Origin: Desulfonatronum sp.
GTDB taxonomy: Bacteria; Desulfobacterota; Desulfovibrionia; Desulfovibrionales; Desulfonatronaceae
Assembly: GCA_011049455.1 (NCBI GenBank)
Contig: DSBL01000076.1
Span: forward strand, 1 to 33,196
Direction: 5' to 3'
Length of the DNA stretch: 33,196 bases
This document shows, one piece after another, positions 7,904-15,887 of this stretch (position 1 is the stretch's first letter; each line of letters begins with the position of its first letter). Both the position numbers and the translations under genes were made by a program. Under the pieces are notes generated by a model, which saw only the letters and a program-made list of their open reading frames with translations, was not told where the DNA came from and searched no databases.

Positions 7904-8984
7904 CCCTCTCGCGGAGTTCAAGGATCCTGGCCTTTGCCGCCGCCTGTTGGCGAAAATCCACGCGGAATTGACCGCGCCTCTTAGATTCATGGAGGTATGC
8001 GGTACCCACACCGTGGCCATTTTCCAAAGCGGTCTGCGCTCCCTGCTCTCCGCGGACATAGTCCATGTTTCCGGACCAGGGTGCCCGGTCTGCGTCACCC
8101 ATGAAGGAGAAGTGGCCGCCTTTCTTGAGCTTGCGCGCAAAGACAAGGTAATCATCGCCACTTTCGGCGATTTGATGCGCGTGCCCGGCCCCCACGGCGG
8201 CAACCTCAAAGCCGTCCAGGCCGAAGGGGCCAGGGTGGAAGTGGTCTATTCAGCCTTTGACGCTCTTCAGTTGGCCGTAAAGCATCCGAAGGACCGGATC
8301 GTCTTCCTGGGCGTGGGATTCGAGACAACCGCGCCCACCGTGGCGGCCACCATCAAGAACGCGGCCGCCCAAAATGTGGAAAATCTGCTGCTGTTTTCCA
8401 TGCATAAGCTGATACCCCCGGCTTTGGCCGTACTTTTAGACGATTCCGACCTCAATGTGGATTCACTGCTTCTTCCAGGCCACGTTTCCACCATCATCGG
8501 ACTGGAACCGTATCGATTCATCGCTGACAAGTATGGTGTACCAGCGGTGATCACCGGATTCGAACCTCTGGACATCCTGCAGGCCCTGCAGTTGATCATT
8601 TCCCAAATCAAGGACAGACGCCCGAAGGTGGTCAATGAATATACACGGGCCGTGGCCGATCAGGGCAATCCCAGAGCCAGGGAGGTCATGTCCCAAGTGT
8701 TTGAGCCCTGCGATGCCCTGTGGCGGGGGTTGGGCCGCATTCCCCAAAGTGGACTGACCTTGCATGGTGAGTACGCTCGCTTCGACGCCCTGCGATTTTT
8801 TGATGTCGCGGTCGAAAATTTACCTCCTCTGCCCGGGTGTTGTTGCGGCGATGTGCTCAAAGGGAAAATGCGCCCCAACAACTGCCCCTTGTTCGGCAAG
8901 GCCTGCATTCCGGCCAACCCGGTCGGACCGTGCATGGTTTCCACTGAAGGCAGTTGCGCCGCGTATTACAAATATTCGCTGTGA
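7890..8984 (+). CDS. hypD: Hydrogenase maturation factor HypD
   Basis: Iron-sulfur scaffold on which the Fe(CN)2CO group of [NiFe]-hydrogenase is assembled together with HypC and HypE; 364 residues, normal length. Conserved blocks are MEVCGTHTVAIFQSG (about 33-47), GPGCPVCVT (about 63-71), GFETTAPT in the middle, and the C-terminal cysteine-rich cluster region PGCCCGDVLKG through GSCAAYY. No ATG fits: the best start is the TTG at 7890, preceded by AGGAG at 7875-7879 and lying inside the end of hypC, which suggests coupling. A longer frame starting at 7773 is only the hypC shadow. Confidence 0.94.
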   Translation: MNSHDPLAEFKDPGLCRRLLAKIHAELTAPLRFMEVCGTHTVAIFQSGLRSLLSADIVHVSGPGCPVCVTHEGEVAAFLELARKDKVIIATFGDLMRVPGPHGGNLKAVQAEGARVEVVYSAFDALQLAVKHPKDRIVFLGVGFETTAPTVAATIKNAAAQNVENLLLFSMHKLIPPALAVLLDDSDLNVDSLLLPGHVSTIIGLEPYRFIADKYGVPAVITGFEPLDILQALQLIISQIKDRRPKVVNEYTRAVADQGNPRAREVMSQVFEPCDALWRGLGRIPQSGLTLHGEYARFDALRFFDVAVENLPPLPGCCCGDVLKGKMRPNNCPLFGKACIPANPVGPCMVSTEGSCAAYYKYSL

Positions 8985-9025
8985 CCCCGCACCCCAAACC
9001 TCAAACCTTGGATACCGTTTGTCCC

Positions 9026-10033
9026 ATGCATTCATCGCGACTTCTTCTGGATTCCGGCAGCGGCGGCAAGGCTTCTCATCGCCTGATCAAGGACTTCTTC
9101 CTGCAACATTTCGGCAACGCCACCCTGAACAGGCTCGACGACGCGGCCTTGCTGGAGATTTCCGGTCCAGTGGCCATGAGTACGGACAGCTTCACGGTCA
9201 CGCCGCTTTTTTTCCCGGGTGGGGATATCGGCTCTTTGGCTGTCAACGGTACGGTCAATGACGTGGCCATGCTCGGTGCCCTTCCGCGCTTTCTCAGTTG
9301 CGCGTTCATTCTCGAAGAAGGCCTGGAAATGGACGTGTTGGAGCGCATTGTCCGCTCCATGGCCCAGGCTGCGGACAGGGCCCAGGTACAGATCGTCACC
9401 GGCGATACCAAGGTGGTGCCCAAGGGGGCAGTGGACAAGATTTTCATCAATACCACGGGCATCGGCGAAATCCTTGTTCAGCCCCATCCCCAGGGACATC
9501 GCGCCCGTCCCGGAGATGCCGTCCTGGTCAGCGGAACCATGGGCGACCACGGATTAACCATTCTGGCCACCAGGGAAGGCCTGAGCTTCGACGCCCCTGT
9601 TGCCAGCGACTGCGCGGGGCTTGGCCATCTTGTCGGCGAACTGCTTGAGGCTGTGCCGGAAATTCACGTTCTTCGCGACCCGACCCGAGGAGGATTGGCC
9701 ACCACGCTGAACGAGATCGTTATGCAGTCCGGCGTGGGATGTCTGATCCAGGAGAACATGGTTCCTGTCAATCCTGTTGTGTCCGCCGGTTGTTCCTTTC
9801 TTGGGCTGGACCCCTTGTACCTGGCCAATGAAGGCAAGCTGATCTGCATTTTACCAGAACAATTCGCGAAGCAGGCCTTAACGATCCTGGGCAAGAACGA
9901 ATTCGGCACAAAAGCGGCGTGCATTGGTCGAATCATTGATACCCATCCCGGAAGGGTCGTCCTGCAGACTCCCCTGGGAGGCCATCGCCTCCTGGACATG
10001 CTGGAAGGAGAACAGTTACCGCGTATTTGCTAA
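9026..10033 (+). CDS. hypE: Hydrogenase maturation factor HypE (carbamoyl dehydratase)
   Basis: ATP-dependent enzyme of the PurM/ThiL superfamily that dehydrates a carbamoyl group on its own C-terminal cysteine to thiocyanate, supplying the cyanide ligands of the [NiFe] site. It has the N-terminal LDSGSGGKASH block, RLDDAALLE, a GDTKVVPKG metal-nucleotide motif, the DPTRGGLATTLNE motif and ends precisely in PRIC, whose terminal cysteine is the active one. The ATG at 9026 gives 335 residues, typical for HypE. A GTG at 8981 that overlaps the hypD stop as GTGA would add 15 residues; neither start has a clear ribosome binding site. Confidence 0.94.
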   Translation: MHSSRLLLDSGSGGKASHRLIKDFFLQHFGNATLNRLDDAALLEISGPVAMSTDSFTVTPLFFPGGDIGSLAVNGTVNDVAMLGALPRFLSCAFILEEGLEMDVLERIVRSMAQAADRAQVQIVTGDTKVVPKGAVDKIFINTTGIGEILVQPHPQGHRARPGDAVLVSGTMGDHGLTILATREGLSFDAPVASDCAGLGHLVGELLEAVPEIHVLRDPTRGGLATTLNEIVMQSGVGCLIQENMVPVNPVVSAGCSFLGLDPLYLANEGKLICILPEQFAKQALTILGKNEFGTKAACIGRIIDTHPGRVVLQTPLGGHRLLDMLEGEQLPRIC

Positions 10034-10152
10034 AAATCGGACAATTTTTCCCGCTTAACCTTGTAATTCCACCTTTGGCCGATTTTCAATTGCAGTTAAG
10101 CTCGTAATAGAGCATCAAAAAATTTTTTTTTTTTAATCATCTGAAAAAGGAG
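10034..10152. other. Gap between hypE and comEA: inverted repeat and A6T12 tract
   Basis: AAAATCGG at 10033-10040 is repeated in inverse as CCGATTTT at 10079-10086 with a 38-base loop, and a small GCTC/GAGC hairpin at 10100-10113 is followed after nine bases by twelve T (10123-10134) preceded by six A. Together these may end the hyp transcript, but neither hairpin is a textbook terminator. No clear promoter for the next gene was found. Confidence 0.3.
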
Positions 10153-10158
10153 GTGCTG

Positions 10159-10437
10159 ATGAGGATTGTTCGAGTCGTTGTTGGAGTTTGGCTGTTGGCC
10201 ATGGTCCTGTGTTTGGCCTTTGGACCGACAAATGCCCAAGCAGAGGCGAAAATCAACATCAATACCGCGCCGGTTGAAGTCCTGCAGACCCTGCCAGGAG
10301 TTGGACCGGCCCTGGCTGAAAAGATCATTGCCTACCGAGAAGCCACACCGTTCAAGTCCATTGAGGACATCACCGAGGTCAGCGGAATCGGTCAAGCAAC
10401 TTTTGAAAAATTCAAGCACATGATAACGGTGAAGTGA
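10159..10437 (+). CDS. Exported ComEA-like helix-hairpin-helix protein
   Basis: Short protein (92 residues) made of an N-terminal signal peptide or membrane anchor (residues 1 to about 25, cleavage plausible after NAQA) and one ComEA-type double helix-hairpin-helix unit: ININTAPVEVLQTLPGVGPALAEKIIAYRE is the first hairpin region and VSGIGQATFEKFK the second. ComEA proteins bind DNA at the cell surface in competence; stand-alone versions like this are common in bacteria without obvious competence systems, so uptake is only a possibility. The ATG at 10159 follows a strong AGGAGG by five bases. It is transcribed away from hypE and ends at a strong palindromic terminator. Confidence 0.88.
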   Translation: MRIVRVVVGVWLLAMVLCLAFGPTNAQAEAKININTAPVEVLQTLPGVGPALAEKIIAYREATPFKSIEDITEVSGIGQATFEKFKHMITVK

Positions 10438-10465
10438 CCAACCGGCATCATCAACAGGAATCACG

Positions 10466-10499
10466 AAAAAGGCCCGCGGCAATTGCCGCGGGCCTTTTT
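10466..10499. terminator. Perfect palindromic bidirectional terminator
   Basis: A 34-base exact palindrome: five A, GGCCCGCGGCAA, its mirror complement, five T. It forms a 12-pair GC-rich stem with flanking A and T runs on both strands. It lies 28 bases after comEA and between convergent genes, so it can stop transcripts from either side. Confidence 0.9.
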
Positions 10500-10574
10500 C
10501 GTCGCCTGCGCATCCCCTTCGACCTTTGGTAAAAAAAGAATCAAAGGGTGCCCAACGTTGGGCGATGATCACCA

Positions 10575-10613
10575 GAAAAAAACAAACCCGGCCAGGGAGT
10601 GCCGACCGGGTTT
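10575..10613 (-). terminator. Intrinsic terminator of ppaC
   Basis: On the minus strand a stem with AAACCCGG arms (10584-10592 with 10604-10613) is followed directly by a run of seven T (10576-10582). It begins 27 bases after the ppaC stop. Confidence 0.8.
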
Positions 10614-10639
10614 GCGCAACAAGTCCTTTGCAGGAAGGA

Positions 10640-11569
10640 TCAGGCAAAAGCCTTTTCAAAGTTCGGAACAACCTGTTTCTTGCGGCTCATCACTCCGGGA
10701 AGCCACACGCGGTGGAGCCGCTGGTCATCAGGGGCGACGCCGAAGGCCTTTTCGACCACCGAAGGATCATCAGAGGCGATGAGCATCTCAGAGCCTTCCT
10801 TCATGATGTCCGTGAGCAACAGGAACACGCTGTGATTTCCTTTTTCGGCCTTGACTTTTTGGATGTCCTCGAAAAGAGCGTCCTTGATCTTGTCCAGCAT
10901 CGAAAGATCAATGACTTCCAGCTGGCCGATTCCGACCTTTTTGCCGCTCATGTTGAAATCCTTGTAGTCACGGAACACCAGTTCGCGAATCGGGGCACCT
11001 TCAACTGCGGACTTGACCTTGAACATTTCCATGCCCAGAGTCTGGTAATCGTCGACACCGGCCACCTTGGCCAGGGATTCCACTGCTTTCTTGTCCGCGT
11101 CCGTGCAAGTGGGAGACTTGAACATTACCGTGTCCGAAAGGATGGCGCAAAGCATAATCCCTGCAATATTCTTGGGAATCTCGATGCCGTAAAACTTGTA
11201 CATGGCCTCGATCACCGTGCAGGAACAGCCCACGGGCCAGACCCACATTTCCAGCGGATTGGGGGTGGTCACGTCACCCAGCTTATGATGATCCACCACG
11301 CCGACAATCTCCCCCTTGTCCAGGTTGGCCAGGGATTGGGAAAGATCGGTGTGATCCACGAGCACGATCTTCTGGCCGGCCGCATCAGTGAGGATTTCCG
11401 GAGAGGTAAAACCAAACTTGTCCAGGACGAACTTGGTCTCAGGAGCGATCTCGCCCTGAATCACCGGCTTGGCCTGCATTCCGCGCTTGGTGTAAAGATC
11501 GGCCACCGCAATGGCGGAAGCCACGGTATCCGTATCAGGATTCTTGTGACCTACAACGCAAATCGCCAT
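10640..11569 (-). CDS. ppaC: Manganese-dependent inorganic pyrophosphatase (family II)
   Basis: DHH-superfamily soluble pyrophosphatase, 309 residues, hydrolysing pyrophosphate to phosphate in the cytoplasm. The N-terminal VVGHKNPDTD supplies His8, Asp12 and Asp14 of the metal site, VDHTD lies at about 71-75, the family-naming DHH at about 93-95, and the C-terminal substrate-binding SRKKQ near residue 295. No CBS or DRTGG regulatory insert is present, so this is the short, unregulated type. A strong GAGGAGG lies seven bases before the ATG. In sulfate reducers this enzyme pulls sulfate activation forward by removing the pyrophosphate made by ATP sulfurylase (known biology; the link here is inference). 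Confidence 0.95.
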   Translation of the reverse strand: MAICVVGHKNPDTDTVASAIAVADLYTKRGMQAKPVIQGEIAPETKFVLDKFGFTSPEILTDAAGQKIVLVDHTDLSQSLANLDKGEIVGVVDHHKLGDVTTPNPLEMWVWPVGCSCTVIEAMYKFYGIEIPKNIAGIMLCAILSDTVMFKSPTCTDADKKAVESLAKVAGVDDYQTLGMEMFKVKSAVEGAPIRELVFRDYKDFNMSGKKVGIGQLEVIDLSMLDKIKDALFEDIQKVKAEKGNHSVFLLLTDIMKEGSEMLIASDDPSVVEKAFGVAPDDQRLHRVWLPGVMSRKKQVVPNFEKAFA

Positions 11570-11631
11570 AAAAAACCTCCTCTTAAATATTCATGGGGAT
11601 TGTAAAAACTCGCCTGAAAAACAGAAAGTTC

Positions 11632-11660
11632 TTTTTAGCACAAAGTTTTCCTTCTGCCAA
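11632..11660 (-). promoter_or_regulatory. Candidate sigma-70 promoter of ppaC
   Basis: Read on the minus strand: TTGGCA (11660-11655), 17-base spacer, TAAAAA (11637-11632). The expected start near 11625 would give a leader of about 55 bases. It lies in the 143-base gap after cheB, so ppaC can be transcribed independently of the signalling genes. Confidence 0.45.
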
Positions 11661-11712
11661 GAGGCATACCATCATGGATCGGCGCACCATGGACAGCCCT
11701 TCGCAAGTATTG

Positions 11713-12786
11713 TCAAAATCGCTGAAACAAAGCGTTCATGATCCCTTGGGACATGTCCTCGATATCCAGGACTTCGTCGGCCAGACCGGCATCCACGACG
11801 GCTTTGGGCATTCCATAAACCACGCAACTGGCATCATTCTGGGCCAACACGTACCCTGACTTGTTCTTCAGCGCCCTGACGCCTTCCAATCCGTCGCTGC
11901 CCATACCGGTCAAGATCACTCCGACACCGCGTTTGCCCACCCCCTGGGCCACCGAGGCGATCAATACGTTGGCCGAGGGTTTGTACAAAGCCTCCCTGGG
12001 TTCGTCGCTCACCAGCAAATCGATTCGACTGACCTTTTGATCAACAACAAGATGCCGGCCGCCAGGAGCAACATAGGCCGTGCCGGGCTGAACCCGATCA
12101 CCAGGCTCCGCTTCCTTGACGGTGATCCGACAGACGCTGTCCAGTCGTTTGGCAAAGGGTCCGGTAAACGCCCTGGGCATGTGTTGAGCGATGAGTACGC
12201 AGGCCGGAAAATCACCTGGAAGCTTGGAAAGGATTTTTTGGATCGCCGGAGGGCCTCCAGTGGACACGCCAATGGCCACGACGTCCCGCACAAGCGATTT
12301 TTTTTGATAAGCAGCATCAACGTTTTTGGGAACAACGGCAATGTTGGGAGCCACTAGCTCCATTTTGTGTTGCAAACGCAGGGGTCGAACCCTGCGTTTG
12401 GCCACGGTCTTGACCTTGGCTCGCAACTCGTCCTCAATCTTGACGATATCCAGCGAGACCCTGGAAAGCTGTTTGGGAATGAAGTCCACCGCCCCGAGGT
12501 CCATGGCCTTCAAAGTGGCCTCAGCACCTTCCGTGGTCAGGGAGCTGACCATGATTACAGGCCTCGGCATTTCCATCATGATGTGCCGCAAGGCGGTCAA
12601 CCCGTCCATGCGCGGCATCTCAATGTCCAGTGTCACGACGTCCGGTTTGAGCAGGCGGATTTTCTCCAACCCTTCTTCACCGTCCCTGGCCGTCCCGACA
12701 ACTTGAATGTCCGGGTCACCCGCCAGCATTGTGCTTAAGGCCTTGCGCATGAAGGCCGAATCATCCACGACAAGTATTGAAATCAC
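11713..12786 (-). CDS. cheB: Chemotaxis protein-glutamate methylesterase CheB
   Basis: Response regulator with an effector methylesterase/deamidase domain that resets chemoreceptors, 357 residues. The receiver domain occupies 1-120 with phospho-acceptor Asp54 (VTLDIEMP) and Lys105. The C-terminal domain has the catalytic triad: Ser175 in GVSTGGPPAI, His202 in AQHMP and Asp298 in TGMGSDGL. The start is a GTG at 12786, preferred because ISILVVDDSAFMRK is the family N-terminus; it has only a weak ribosome binding site. An eight-codon mini-ORF with a strong site ends on this GTG (GTGA), so translation is probably coupled. No cheA, cheR or receptor genes are in the window. Confidence 0.95.
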   Translation of the reverse strand: MISILVVDDSAFMRKALSTMLAGDPDIQVVGTARDGEEGLEKIRLLKPDVVTLDIEMPRMDGLTALRHIMMEMPRPVIMVSSLTTEGAEATLKAMDLGAVDFIPKQLSRVSLDIVKIEDELRAKVKTVAKRRVRPLRLQHKMELVAPNIAVVPKNVDAAYQKKSLVRDVVAIGVSTGGPPAIQKILSKLPGDFPACVLIAQHMPRAFTGPFAKRLDSVCRITVKEAEPGDRVQPGTAYVAPGGRHLVVDQKVSRIDLLVSDEPREALYKPSANVLIASVAQGVGKRGVGVILTGMGSDGLEGVRALKNKSGYVLAQNDASCVVYGMPKAVVDAGLADEVLDIEDMSQGIMNALFQRF

Positions 12787-12809
12787 GACCGGCTCTCTTG
12801 GTCATCCAT
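12783..12809 (-). CDS. Putative 8-codon leader peptide coupled to cheB
   Basis: ATG at 12809 opens a frame of eight codons (MDDQESRS) ending in TGA at 12783-12785. It is preceded by GAGGAG with a seven-base spacing, the best ribosome binding site in this junction; the G of the GAGGAG lies in the stop of the upstream gene. The TGA overlaps the cheB GTG by three bases as GTGA, in another frame. The layout would deliver terminating ribosomes onto the poorly served cheB start. Its expression is inferred only from this arrangement. Confidence 0.35.
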   Translation of the reverse strand: MDDQESRS

Positions 12810-12820
12810 GGTTTGACTCC

Positions 12821-14323
12821 TCAAAATGACAAGGATTGTCCGCCGCCCAAATGCAGGTTTGCAAACTCCGGTTTGGCGATCTCCTCCAGCCAAGTGGATA
12901 TCAAGCTTTCCTGCCATTGTTTTCCAGCTCCTTCGGCAAGAATGTCGCGCACTGTTTCAGGTGGCAATGCCTTGCGATAGGCCCGGTCCGAGGTCATGGC
13001 TTCAAACGCGTCGACAACGGTCAATATTCGCGCCAAAAAGGGAATTTCCTCGCCGCGCAACCCCATGGGGTAGCCTGACCCGTCTATATGCTCGTGATGA
13101 TAATAAATTATCGGCAAAATATCGCTGAAAGACGTGACCTGATTCAAAATTGCCCTGCCCAGCTCGGGATGGCGCTGCATCACGGAAAATTCTTCCTTGG
13201 TCAGCTTGCTGGGCTTGTTCAATATAGAATCCGGAATGCCGATTTTTCCGATATCATGTAGAATTCCAGCTGTATACAAGCGATTCATATCCTGTGAAGA
13301 CAGCCCCAGCCTGTTCCCGAGATGCGTTGCATACAAGGCCACCCGTTCGGAGTGACCCCGCGTATAGACATCCTTGACCTCCACGGCCTGGGCAAAAGAG
13401 CGAATCACCTCCAGGTTCATGTCGCGCATTGTTCCGTACAACTTGGCGTTTTCAAACGCGGAGGCGGTATGCGCGGCGAAAACATTCAGGAGTTGCAGCT
13501 GTTCACGGGTATAGTCGGCCTTTGAATCATTGCGCAACAAAGCCACCACGCCGATGCTGTTCATGTGGATGGCGATGGGCGTGACAATCACCGAAGTCAA
13601 TGTCTCCTCCGGAGGGAAACCTTCTGTGTTTGACGGAACACCCAACCTGTCCTTGCACATGATCAGCTCAGGTAATTGTTGTCGAAAAATTCGTTCCGCC
13701 AACAGTTTCAGCCAGGCATTAAGACGTGGATTGCCGCGCAACAAGGCGCCCCTGGTCACCTTGGGCTGCAACACGGACTGCTCTTGAAGAAACAGCACCA
13801 CTCCGTCCGGAACAAAGTTTTTCTGAATCTGGGACAGAAATTCATTGATCAAGGATTTCATGTCCAGTTTGGTGTTCATTGCCTGACTCAAATTCAGAAT
13901 GCGGACGAGGTTGCTCAACTTCTTGCGATCCGCCCTGTTGCGACGGGTTTGCAGAATCTTTTCCACCTTGAGCAACAGATGGCTGATGTTGAATGGTTTG
14001 GGCAAATAGTCAGCAGCGCCCAAGCGGATGCTTTCCACGGCAGTCTCAATGCTTCCAAAACCGGTCATGATCAGAAAGTCCGCATCCGACGTCCCCTCTT
14101 TGATTTTTTTCAAAAGCTCCATGCCGCTCATCCCGGGCATGCGCAGATCGGAAATAATCAAATCAAAAGGTTGTGATTCTTCCAGCAGACGCAATGCACT
14201 TGGGGCATCGTTTGCGGTTTGAATGGCATAGCCAGCGTCAGCAAGAGCTTCCTTGCAAATGCCGAGCAAACTTTTTTCGTCATCAACGATCAAAATGGGT
14301 GCCTTGGGCTCCTCATCCAACAC
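12821..14323 (-). CDS. Response regulator with GAF and HD-GYP domains (cyclic-di-GMP phosphodiesterase)
   Basis: Protein of 500 residues. A CheY-like receiver covers 8-122 with Asp59 as phospho-acceptor (LIISDLRMPG) and Lys109 in LPKPF. A GAF-like sensory domain spans about 145-300. An HD-GYP domain covers about 305-490 with HSERVALYA, HDIGKIG, the IIYYHHEHIDGSGYP block and the VDAFEAMTSDRAYRKAL tail, so the GYP motif and metal ligands are intact. Such proteins degrade cyclic di-GMP to GMP in response to a partner kinase. The GTG start at 14323 has AGGAGG seven bases upstream. The gene is followed by the mini-ORF and cheB, which suggests a link between c-di-GMP level and motility (inference). 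Confidence 0.93.
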   Translation of the reverse strand: MLDEEPKAPILIVDDEKSLLGICKEALADAGYAIQTANDAPSALRLLEESQPFDLIISDLRMPGMSGMELLKKIKEGTSDADFLIMTGFGSIETAVESIRLGAADYLPKPFNISHLLLKVEKILQTRRNRADRKKLSNLVRILNLSQAMNTKLDMKSLINEFLSQIQKNFVPDGVVLFLQEQSVLQPKVTRGALLRGNPRLNAWLKLLAERIFRQQLPELIMCKDRLGVPSNTEGFPPEETLTSVIVTPIAIHMNSIGVVALLRNDSKADYTREQLQLLNVFAAHTASAFENAKLYGTMRDMNLEVIRSFAQAVEVKDVYTRGHSERVALYATHLGNRLGLSSQDMNRLYTAGILHDIGKIGIPDSILNKPSKLTKEEFSVMQRHPELGRAILNQVTSFSDILPIIYYHHEHIDGSGYPMGLRGEEIPFLARILTVVDAFEAMTSDRAYRKALPPETVRDILAEGAGKQWQESLISTWLEEIAKPEFANLHLGGGQSLSF

Positions 14324-14591
14324 GACAAGCCTCCTGTAAATTCATAGAACAATCCTCGTTGGGCGGCAAAAAGGTCAAACCATCATGCATGCCGACCACG
14401 CTTTGGTCTTGTAGTGATTCTGCGCCTTGCCGCGGAATTTTTAAACAGTCTGCGGAACCGGACGTCATCAAGACGCCGTTGAGAACATGAAAAAACAGCT
14501 TCTCTGCAACAAGACTCACTTGGAACCGTAGACACATTGCACGAACAAACAATGCCAGGTCAAGCAAAAAAGCGTCCGCCATGCAAATTCA

Positions 14592-15887
14592 TCAAAACTT
14601 GCGGCGGTCCACCACCCTGTTCGGACCGGTCTGCAACTCGGCGATGGTTGAGCGTTCCACAAGCTTGACCTCGAACACCAACCCCAGTTCCATGGCCAGA
14701 CGTTGCCTGGTTAAGTCGATAAATTTTTGCTGCGCCTTGATTTGATCCGGAGCCACCATGTTTGCCTCCACCAGAAGCATGGCTCGATCCAGCCCGCCAT
14801 GGCGGTCCACGACGATGAGATGATCCGGTTCGGCCTTGTGGGTTTCGACAAGAATCGCGCCAATACGCTCCGGGAATACGTTGACGCCCTGGATGATCAG
14901 CATGTCGTCGCTGCGGCCATGAATGCGCTCCATGCGCACCATGGTTCGGCCGCAAGCGCAAGGCTCGAAGAGAAGCCGGGTCAAATCTCCTGTCCGAAAA
15001 CGGATCATGGGCAAGGCTTCCTTGGTCAGGGTGGTTAGGACCAATTCCCCGATTTCACCGGGAGGCAAAGGCTTTAGCGTCATCGGATCAATGATTTCAG
15101 CCAAGAAATGATCCTCGTTGATGTGCATGCCCTGGCGTTCCAAGCATTCGCCAGCCACGCCCGGTCCCATGATCTCGCTGACGCCATAATTGTCCGTGGC
15201 CACGATTTTCAAACGTTCCTGGATGGTCTCGCGCGTCCCTTCAGACCAGACTTCTCCTCCGAACAGTCCCCAGCGTAAAGGCAGGACATTGCGGTTCACG
15301 CCCATTTCATCCATCACATCCGCCAAGTACAGCGCATAGCTGGGGATACATGACAGGGTCGTGGCCCGGTAATCCAAAATGATGCCCACTTGACGCCTGA
15401 CATTGCCGTTGGAAACCGGCACCACCGCTGCTCCCAAGGTTTCCGCGCCGTAATGCATGCCAAAGGCCATGGTGGACAATCCATAGCCGTGGGCCACATG
15501 AACCACGTCCTCCCGTCCCACTCCGCCCGCAGCCAACACCCTGGCCGTCAGTCGAGACCACTTTCGGATGTCCCCCAGGGTGTAGCCAAACACCGTGGTC
15601 CCTTCGGAAAAACCCGAGGATGTCTGCAGTCGAACCACTTCCCGCAACGGCACGGCGAACAAACCGTAGGGCGCATTGTCCCGCAAATCCTGCCGGGTGG
15701 TCAAAGGCAGATGATGTACATCGGCCAACGACTGAAAATCGTAGGGATCAATACCCAATTCCTCAAATTTTTTACAATAAAACGGTACGTTCCTGGAGAC
15801 CCTGGTCAGGGTGGCCTGCAGACGCTCCAGTTGCAGCTGCTCCAGTTCAAGCCTGGACATGCCTTCCAGTTCCGGTTCAAACATCAT
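14592..15887 (-). CDS. Phenylacetate-CoA ligase-like protein (copy 2)
   Basis: PaaK-family adenylate-forming enzyme, 431 residues. It keeps more of the family than copy 1: YGVSEIMGPGVAGEC, GELVLTTLTKEALPMIRFRTGD, CACGRT and RSDDMLIIQGVNVFP are close to canonical. Two sites deviate. The P-loop, usually SSGTTGKPT, is SSGFSEGTT (about residues 90-98), and the C-terminal GKA-type stretch holding the catalytic lysine reads TGPNRVVDRR. Activity as a CoA ligase is likely but not certain. The ATG at 15887 overlaps the livF stop as ATGA and has GGGAGG upstream; a frame that reaches 16019 is out of place. As the last gene of a full liv operon it may activate the acid that the transporter brings in. Confidence 0.88.
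   Translation of the reverse strand: MMFEPELEGMSRLELEQLQLERLQATLTRVSRNVPFYCKKFEELGIDPYDFQSLADVHHLPLTTRQDLRDNAPYGLFAVPLREVVRLQTSSGFSEGTTVFGYTLGDIRKWSRLTARVLAAGGVGREDVVHVAHGYGLSTMAFGMHYGAETLGAAVVPVSNGNVRRQVGIILDYRATTLSCIPSYALYLADVMDEMGVNRNVLPLRWGLFGGEVWSEGTRETIQERLKIVATDNYGVSEIMGPGVAGECLERQGMHINEDHFLAEIIDPMTLKPLPPGEIGELVLTTLTKEALPMIRFRTGDLTRLLFEPCACGRTMVRMERIHGRSDDMLIIQGVNVFPERIGAILVETHKAEPDHLIVVDRHGGLDRAMLLVEANMVAPDQIKAQQKFIDLTRQRLAMELGLVFEVKLVERSTIAELQTGPNRVVDRRKF

Noticed and set aside
14313-14582. Minus-strand frame of 89 codons between the paaK-like gene and the HD-GYP gene
   Set aside because: No ribosome binding site, no recognisable domain, and it overlaps the HD-GYP start; the stretch is better explained as the upstream region of that gene.
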